A stretch of 64,000 bases of DNA, from assembly GCF_026262505.1 (NCBI RefSeq), contig NC_067203.1, positions 16,132,392 through 16,196,391 of the forward strand, in the 5' to 3' direction. The stretch comes from Trichomonas vaginalis G3 (lineage: Eukaryota > Parabasalia > Trichomonadida > Trichomonadidae). The translations under genes and the position numbers were made by a program. Shown here one piece after another: positions 57,745-64,000 of this stretch (positions are counted from its first letter, which is position 1; each line of letters starts with the position of its first letter). The notes under the pieces were generated by a model. The model was not told the origin of the DNA. It did not search any database and saw only the letters and a list, made by a program, of their open reading frames with translations.

Positions 57745-59226
57745 TTATTGCTTTTTTGCAAAACCAACCTTGCAAATATTTGAAATAGGAACTTCTTCAG
57801 TCTTCAGCAGCCAAGGATGTGAAAGTATCTGTTCAATTGAGAATCTTTCACTAGGAACAGTTGAGAAAATTCCTTTCAACAGCTGAATGACTTGGCTAGA
57901 GAAAGCTTTCGGATAAATCACGTTTCCTTTCTTAACTTTCTCTGCAAATTGTTCGTGGGAACTTCCTCCAAATGGATATTTTCCTGAAAGCATTTCGTAG
58001 AGAATAACTCCGCATGACCAAATATCACTGAGCATTCCATTATATGGTTTCTTAGTGAAACTTTCTGGTGACGCGTAAGGAGTCCTAAGGAAATATGTCT
58101 CGTTCATGTCTGACTTCTCTGCAAATCTACAAGTTGAAAAGTTTGTAAATCTGACAGTATTTTTGTAAAAAACAATAGTTTTCGGAGTGATATTATTTAG
58201 AACAATATCACAACTATGTATATGTTGAAGAGCAAGCATCATTTGTCTAAAGATTGGCCTTGCAGCCTCTTCAATAATATTCTTTTGGTTTGAAATGAGA
58301 TCTTTGAGCGTATAACCGTCTGTATCTGGCCAAAGAATATACCAAAATAGTTCATCTTCAAGGAGAGCTATCATTTTCATGACATTTCGGTGTTTTGTAA
58401 TTTTATTCGCCTCAATTTCAGCTTGGATTTGAGTATCGTTTGTTTGGCTTTTAGCTGATATCTTTGATATAACTAATCCTTTAGTTGGCTCCTTAACTAA
58501 GTTAGGAGTAGCTGATGTAACAGAAACCATGCATCCGTATGGACAATTATTGGATTTAAATGCTAAATCATAGGTTTGTATCTTCGGCGGATGTCCATCT
58601 GATGTAGCTGAATCAATTTTTGAAAGTCCAGCGTTGATTTGATCGATTAAACCTCCGATTTTCTTAAAATCAGCATGCGCAGGTTCTGTAGCGTTTTGAA
58701 GAGCTTGTAATCGTGCTTTAAAACGAACTGGATAACGTACGAAATATATTAAAATTTTATCAATTGGAAATCCGATTTGTTCGGGTAGTTTATCGAATAT
58801 ACCTTGAACTTCTGAGTACTCTATACCCAATCCAAGGAACTGATCCGCGAATAAATAGTAATGATGAAAGAATAATAAGAAATCGTGAACAATTTGTGGT
58901 ACTAATGCACTCCAGTTACCAATTGGACCTACAAGGTTGCCAGGTTTGATGTTTTCTTCGAACTCTAGCAGAACTTTTTCCTTAATTTCCAGAGTTTTTC
59001 TTCCATGAACAATAAGATCGGCAATTCCTTGTACATTTTTGATTTCTTCGACATGAGCTTTGAATATTGGTATTATAGGTGTAGTAACGAATTTTTGAAA
59101 TTTTTCGAGTAATTCTTTTTCTTCTAGTTCTTTTTTATACATGCGCATGATAATATCAGGTTTTGTTGCGGGAAAAACTTCTTCTTCGTTTGGAGTTACA
59201 ATTCGTGTTGAATTTTCTTCACTCAT
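57745..59226 (-). CDS. DH-like plus pseudokinase protein (493 aa)
   Basis: Residues about 30-205 are a helical region whose end (KILIYFVRYPVRFKARLQAL) resembles the conserved last helices of RhoGEF DH domains. Residues about 215-475 are a protein-kinase fold: the VISKI lysine and a glycine-rich-like start, then HIHSCDIVLNNITPKTIVFY where HRDLKPEN should be, TNF in place of DFG, but ASPES (APE) and SDIWSCGV (DxWxxG) retained. It lacks the catalytic Asp and the metal-binding Asn and Asp, so it is a pseudokinase, probably a signalling scaffold. A TCATTTT initiator lies at 59247-59253, about 22 bp before the ATG. Confidence 0.85.
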   Translation of the reverse strand: MSEENSTRIVTPNEEEVFPATKPDIIMRMYKKELEEKELLEKFQKFVTTPIIPIFKAHVEEIKNVQGIADLIVHGRKTLEIKEKVLLEFEENIKPGNLVGPIGNWSALVPQIVHDFLLFFHHYYLFADQFLGLGIEYSEVQGIFDKLPEQIGFPIDKILIYFVRYPVRFKARLQALQNATEPAHADFKKIGGLIDQINAGLSKIDSATSDGHPPKIQTYDLAFKSNNCPYGCMVSVTSATPNLVKEPTKGLVISKISAKSQTNDTQIQAEIEANKITKHRNVMKMIALLEDELFWYILWPDTDGYTLKDLISNQKNIIEEAARPIFRQMMLALQHIHSCDIVLNNITPKTIVFYKNTVRFTNFSTCRFAEKSDMNETYFLRTPYASPESFTKKPYNGMLSDIWSCGVILYEMLSGKYPFGGSSHEQFAEKVKKGNVIYPKAFSSQVIQLLKGIFSTVPSERFSIEQILSHPWLLKTEEVPISNICKVGFAKKQ

Positions 59227-59986
59227 TCAATAACGATCTCCAACAAAAAATGAAACACATAATAAAGAAAAATAATGATTCTCATTCATTATATAAGTGT
59301 AAGGGTTCATGAATTTCTTAATCGCTTCTTCAAATAAAAGTGAAAAACAATAATTTTTGAGAAATAGATTAGAATTCGAGTAATATATTTGCCATTATAT
59401 TATACATCAGTAATATTATTTATTCCCTGAGTAGTGGATAAATTATCAACATTTGTTTTTCGAAATCAATTTTGATTGATATTCATTTGGTATGCGTGCA
59501 TATTTTGATTTTTTATGACCAATTATTTCAAGAGTTTAAATGACATTAGCAGATCATAAATATATTTCGGAAAATTAAATATTTGCAATTCTAATTGGAA
59601 AATGAAGACATATGAATGAGTTTTCCTTATTTCTATAATCATACTATCCACTCCTTATAATTGGCGTGATAAAACGTTGGCAATTTTGATTTTTAATTTA
59701 CTTTTATGTTAAAATTTGCTGATTCGGCAATATAAGTCAATTCCTAGCTTGGAAACACCAAGCGAACATAAAATTGAATTAGGTATAAAACCTGAATTAT
59801 CGAAATTGAATAATGACCATCAAATATTATCAAAATTGAATAGTATTCAATTTCGATAATTTCCCAAACTTTACCAATTGCAAGAGGCGATTATAGCAAA
59901 CAATTATCCAAGGGCGAATATCCAGAAAATTTTTATCCCTCACAATTTTATTTCAGTAATGAAAGAAATTAGTGACTTCACTTTAA
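59227..59986. other. Divergent intergenic region, host
   Basis: AT-rich, between the pseudokinase gene (minus) and the aldo-keto reductase (plus). It holds an initiator for each (59247-59253 minus; 59978-59984 plus). No gene is supported. Confidence 0.55.
59978..59984 (+). promoter_or_regulatory. Trichomonad initiator (Inr) TCACTTT
   Basis: TCACTTT fits TCAYTW and lies 2 bases before the ATG at 59987 with its central A 7 bases upstream, the position known for Inr elements of Trichomonas genes. Confidence 0.65.
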
Positions 59987-60889
59987 ATGAATCGTATTCC
60001 AACAATCGGCCTTGGAACATGGAAATCACCACGTTCAGAAGATCTCATCAACGCAATTGTTTATGCCGTAAAAGAAGCAGGCTACGTCCACATCGATTGC
60101 GCTGCAGTTTATGGCAACGAAGATATCGTTGGCCAAGCATTCAAGAAGCTTTGGGAATTAGGCATCAAGCGTGAACAGCTTTGGATTACATCCAAATTAT
60201 GGAATGACAAGCACAAACCAGAGCAAGTTGAACCAGCATGCCGCCAAACACTCAAAGATCTTGGTCTTGACTATCTTGATCTTTATCTTGTTCACTGGCC
60301 ATGCCAATTCCATCCACCAGAGGTTGCTGAAAAGGAAGGAACCTTCGATCATACAACATCTATTGTTGACACATGGAAGGCCATGGAAAAGCTTGTTGAA
60401 CTTGGTTTAACAAAGCGCATTGGTGTTTCAAACTTCACAGTTAACCAATTAGAACGTCTTAAAAACTCTGATATCAAGATCAAGCCATACACAGATCAAT
60501 GCGAATTCCACATTTACATGCAACAAGCACCACTTAGAAGATATCTTCATGAAGAAGGTATCATCTTAACTGGATACTCTACATTAGGTTCTGCAGACTC
60601 TAAGATCCCAGATTCCCCAGTTTTACTGAAGGATGAAGTTCTCAACCAGATTGCCACTGAAACAGGAAAGACAGTTGGCGAAGTTGCACTTAAGTTCCTT
60701 CTTACTATCGAGCCAGGTGCTTCTCTCCTTGCTAAGTCTATCACTCCAGAAAGAATCTACAAGAACAATCACTTAGATTTCGAATTATCTCTTGACCAAG
60801 TCGAAAGACTCAAGAAGAGAGAAAGATTCTTCAGATACGGTGATGCTAGAAGAACATGGGGTGGAGACACATTCGGTGATGGATGGTAA
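59987..60889 (+). CDS. Aldo-keto reductase (300 aa)
   Basis: It begins MNRIPTIGLGTWKSPRSEDL. The AKR tetrad is visible: Asp in HIDCAAVYGNE, Tyr in the same motif, Lys in ITSKLWNDKHK, and His in LVHWPCQFHPP. The cofactor-binding part includes SITPERIYKNN-type sequence near residue 245. It reduces carbonyls with NADPH in the cytosol; the substrate cannot be read from the sequence. Its length is normal for the family. It has a textbook Inr and host-like codon use. Confidence 0.92.
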   Translation: MNRIPTIGLGTWKSPRSEDLINAIVYAVKEAGYVHIDCAAVYGNEDIVGQAFKKLWELGIKREQLWITSKLWNDKHKPEQVEPACRQTLKDLGLDYLDLYLVHWPCQFHPPEVAEKEGTFDHTTSIVDTWKAMEKLVELGLTKRIGVSNFTVNQLERLKNSDIKIKPYTDQCEFHIYMQQAPLRRYLHEEGIILTGYSTLGSADSKIPDSPVLLKDEVLNQIATETGKTVGEVALKFLLTIEPGASLLAKSITPERIYKNNHLDFELSLDQVERLKKRERFFRYGDARRTWGGDTFGDGW

Positions 60890-61283
60890 ATTATTATAAA
60901 CATCTTTCTTATTTTGAACTATTTCAAAATTATTTTTATGAACTTTTTATCAATGGAAAATATTAATTTTTATAAGCTTCACTCTATTGTATGTTCACAA
61001 AATAGATAAGTTAACATCATTCATATGCTAAATTCGAAATATTCACATAAATTTCAAAAATTATTTTGATAATCTAATCGATTTCATGGATATGAGTATT
61101 ATAAAACATTTTGTTAAAAAATTAGATGTTCATTTTAATCCAGTTTTCTGATATGGCTCGAAATTAAAATTCCAACTTTATTTCCAATTTGATTATTATA
61201 ATACTAAGGCTAAAGAATATTTAACTTTTAAACTCATAATAAATAAATAACTTTACATTTATAACAAAAAAAATAAAAATAAA
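60890..61283. other. Intergenic, host
   Basis: AT-rich spacer between two convergent genes; it ends in A/T runs near 61268. Nothing else is seen. Confidence 0.5.
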
Positions 61284-63977
61284 TTAAGAATTAATAAACA
61301 AAGAAAGTGAATTTCCATCAGGAAATACCATATACTCAATCTCTCTTCCGAATATATAAGCTTTCTGTAATGTATCAACTTCTATTTCACTGTTTGATAT
61401 CATTTTGATGACTCTCCAATCAACAGCAACTCCTCCAACTTTTGAGTATTTAGTCAGTGCATTTGCTGTTGGAAGAGAAGGAGACATAACTAACAAACCA
61501 TGGATAGTTGTTCTATTAACTAAAACGAAAGCTCCATCACTTCCTGAGACACCAACTCTTACGTCATCTCTTTCAGAAAGGATGTGCAAAGTGAAAGAAA
61601 TCGCATCTTTAAAGTGTTGGTTGTCGCATGAAAATGTTCCATAAGTAGTGAAAACGAAGTTGAAACTCCATTGGAAATTATTATATGAAAACATTGTTCT
61701 GTATCTATCAGCGAATTCCTTCATTTTGTCTCCAAATTGTTGGTTTTCAACTACATCACTAGCATCAGGGAAATAAACATCAACAGAACAAACAGATTCG
61801 GCGTAAGTACATCCATCTTTGTTTGTCGAAACAGATGAAGGGAAGAAACTGTCATTCAATGTTGCCAATTGTTTAGTTATCCTTGTAAACTCTGCTTTCA
61901 ATGCGTGCATTGTCGTAATATCTTTAATTACGGTGATTTTCATCGATTTCTTTACATTTGGAATGTAACTTCTCGCTGAAGTTGTATCGATCTTGAAGTG
62001 CTGTGTTTGGCCACTTGGAAGAACTCTTTGTGTTGGTAGTTCTCCAAGAGGTTGACCAATAATAATCGATTCAGGGAAGAAATTCGTAGCTGCCCAATTC
62101 GCGGAAATAACAATTCCTTTCGAATCTGTCGCGAAAACTCCAACTGGCATCGCTTTGAGCGCTCTTGTTGAGATTGTTTCGTGCGGGAAAGGAATACACT
62201 TCATTACTTTTCCATCATCCCATGGAACTTTCTCTGGCAAAGTGTTTATGAACCTTGCGAAAAATTTTACCGCGTTGTGGACTTTTATGATGGAATTCGT
62301 GCAGAAAATGAAGGTAAGAATGGAGAAAACCACGAAAAGAAGAGTAAAAGAGCTGTATAAGTAGGCAACTCCTTCTTCCCATTTCCATGAATTTTCCATT
62401 TCAAGAGAGAACAGCAAAGTTTCGTTCTCCTGTCTATGGGAAGCTTGAATCTTGAGACAAGAGATCAAAAGTGAAGGGTTCTTGAGGACATCTACGCTGT
62501 CAGTGATCAATTTTGTCAAAGCTGAGTTAGTTACGAGGTATTTGGCGCCTTCTTTGTCTCTTGTGAGCCTCAAAACTTCAGGGGATTCTATGTAAATAAG
62601 GTAATTCGGGGCTAAATCTCCGGATGAATTGAAATCTTCCGTAAAAATAGGGAAAACTATGCCTAAAATTGCGCCACATTCCATTCTGTAGTAGTCCAGA
62701 TGCTCCTTGTAATCTCTGTTTTCTTGTGTTGCGAGGGAACTTGCGGTTAATGTGAGTAATGTCGCAACTTTGAGGGAAGGAAGTGATGTACAGGCCATGA
62801 TAAATTTGTATCTCGCATAAATGTGGCGAGAAACTAACAGTGAAATGCCTGAACAACAAAATGCGAAAAAGAAACTGCAAATTATAGAGATAAGATGGGA
62901 TAATAATTGCCTGGTGAAGAAGTTAATGAAAGGAGTATCAGATTTGAACCTCTTCGAAACGTTGTTGGGAGAATTTGAATTTGATTTCAAAATCTGGTTG
63001 ACAATTTTCTTCTTTAGAAGCAAAGGCTGAGAGAACAATAGCTTAAATTTAATATGCAATGAAATATGAATGCCAATGAAACAGACCAACATCACTCCAA
63101 AGGAAATTTCAAGGACAAGGAAGATAACTTTAGTGGATTTCTCATGAGAAACAATCAGACTATGATATCCATCAATTAAACTATATCCTCTGTGGAATAA
63201 ATAATCTGTTAAAAATTGTAATGTATTTGTAACTAATGTGAAGTTTCCTGATTGAACTATTTGCTCGTATGAATAATCTGGAAGCATGTAAACTACTTTA
63301 TGAGCAGCAGCCATCATAGATTTGAAATTAATATAAATATTTGGCTGAGTTTTGAGCCAACTCTTGGTATTGAAGTTGTGACTCTCATTAACAGTTGTTT
63401 CATTGAGTAGTTGATGGATTGAATCGTAACTTATTGAAACATTATTTGTTTTGTTCAAAAATATGTCCCAAAAGAACTTCTCGATGGTGGAATAAACATA
63501 AGTAAATTGGTTGATCTCATAAAAGCTCTTTGCGTCCAGTTTGTAAATGAATCTTGAGTATAAAAATCCACTCCACACGCAAATACCAAAAGGAACAATG
63601 ATCGTTAACAGAGTTATGATGAACTCAGCTAATGTGTACTTATGGCCGAATTTCTCGCCTCTTTGGGAATATAATACTTTGTCAGGATTCAAAAATGGTT
63701 CATTCTCTTGATAAGAAGTACTTCCGAACTGGTTGGCGTTCAACTTGAATTTTCCATTGACGAATTCAGCATCGTCCATCGCAATCCACTCATAAGAACG
63801 AACTCCTTCTTGAACAGACGAAATCGTGACGTCTTTTAGCTCTTCGTACTCGCAACTGATCTTACTGATGAACATATAATATGGTAATCTGAAGAACTTG
63901 AACTGTTTCTCAAATTCTGACAAATTTTGATACAATTTTTTGAATCTTTCGACTTTTGTGTACATTTCGTAGACCAT
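61284..63977 (-). CDS. Multi-pass PAS/cyclase-like membrane protein, probably 5'-partial (897 aa)
   Basis: Membrane segments lie at about residues 122-150, 288-312, 365-395 and 548-575 (LLFVVFSILTFIFCTNSIIK), with further hydrophobic stretches. A PAS domain is near 612-660 (AMPVGVFATDSKGIVISANW). The last 180 residues resemble the class III nucleotide cyclase fold (CSVDVYFPDASDVVEN, then YSKVGGVAVDWRVI), as in the receptor-type cyclases of trichomonads. The usual catalytic metal-binding residues are not evident, so it may be a regulatory or inactive cyclase. The frame stays open to the window edge, so more N-terminal sequence may exist. Confidence 0.75.
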   Translation of the reverse strand: MVYEMYTKVERFKKLYQNLSEFEKQFKFFRLPYYMFISKISCEYEELKDVTISSVQEGVRSYEWIAMDDAEFVNGKFKLNANQFGSTSYQENEPFLNPDKVLYSQRGEKFGHKYTLAEFIITLLTIIVPFGICVWSGFLYSRFIYKLDAKSFYEINQFTYVYSTIEKFFWDIFLNKTNNVSISYDSIHQLLNETTVNESHNFNTKSWLKTQPNIYINFKSMMAAAHKVVYMLPDYSYEQIVQSGNFTLVTNTLQFLTDYLFHRGYSLIDGYHSLIVSHEKSTKVIFLVLEISFGVMLVCFIGIHISLHIKFKLLFSQPLLLKKKIVNQILKSNSNSPNNVSKRFKSDTPFINFFTRQLLSHLISIICSFFFAFCCSGISLLVSRHIYARYKFIMACTSLPSLKVATLLTLTASSLATQENRDYKEHLDYYRMECGAILGIVFPIFTEDFNSSGDLAPNYLIYIESPEVLRLTRDKEGAKYLVTNSALTKLITDSVDVLKNPSLLISCLKIQASHRQENETLLFSLEMENSWKWEEGVAYLYSSFTLLFVVFSILTFIFCTNSIIKVHNAVKFFARFINTLPEKVPWDDGKVMKCIPFPHETISTRALKAMPVGVFATDSKGIVISANWAATNFFPESIIIGQPLGELPTQRVLPSGQTQHFKIDTTSARSYIPNVKKSMKITVIKDITTMHALKAEFTRITKQLATLNDSFFPSSVSTNKDGCTYAESVCSVDVYFPDASDVVENQQFGDKMKEFADRYRTMFSYNNFQWSFNFVFTTYGTFSCDNQHFKDAISFTLHILSERDDVRVGVSGSDGAFVLVNRTTIHGLLVMSPSLPTANALTKYSKVGGVAVDWRVIKMISNSEIEVDTLQKAYIFGREIEYMVFPDGNSLSLFINS

Positions 63978-64000
63978 GTTCTGAGATAATGACGCGTTAT

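Overview
The window looks like a piece of a trichomonad (parabasalid) nuclear genome, most likely Trichomonas vaginalis or a close relative. The reasons are the AT-rich DNA, intron-less genes, a TCAYTW-type initiator just upstream of the aldo-keto reductase ATG, an ankyrin protein with a long helical N-terminus, a membrane protein with PAS and cyclase-like domains, a mariner transposon, and two large Maverick/Polinton elements. The species is an inference.

Layout. 1-412 is left flank. 413-16890 is Maverick element 1 (419-16884, about 16.5 kb) with near-identical 298-299 bp terminal inverted repeats (TIRs) and a 6-bp target duplication ATCATT. It carries capsid, packaging ATPase, fibre, rve integrase and protein-primed-type family B DNA polymerase regions; several genes are broken. 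16891-23660 is host DNA: a small His-ended LisH-like protein, an unknown 146-aa protein, a double CAP-domain protein and a kelch protein. 23669-30122 is a nest of repeats. It holds a beta-helix gene split by a 1.27 kb TA-flanked element, a kelch fragment, an ankyrin gene split by a 1.3 kb mariner, and a deleted second beta-helix copy.

30123-55351 is the second Maverick-like element, about 25.2 kb. Its ends are A/T tracts plus a short hairpin-forming inverted repeat, with GATAG at both edges. Its unoccupied target survives as a paralogous sequence near 26308. It carries a Dam-like methylase, a phage-type collar fibre, integrase, PolB, an HNH endonuclease, a packaging ATPase, an SF3 helicase, a penton-like protein, a major capsid region and many small unknown genes; it too is broken in roughly ten or more places.

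55352-57744 holds another kelch fragment and a further beta-helix copy. 57745-64000 is ordinary host DNA: a protein with a DH-like domain and a pseudokinase domain, an aldo-keto reductase, and a multi-pass PAS/cyclase-like protein that may run off the right edge.

The most striking signals are: the phage-like fibre tip whose DNA is nearly identical in two otherwise dissimilar Mavericks; the odd hairpin/A-tract ends of element 2; the 16-bp palindrome array around the 42.3-43.2 kb gene; the stand-alone copy of the helicase C-terminal domain; and the DH-like pseudokinase. All identifications are from reading the sequence; no database search was run.
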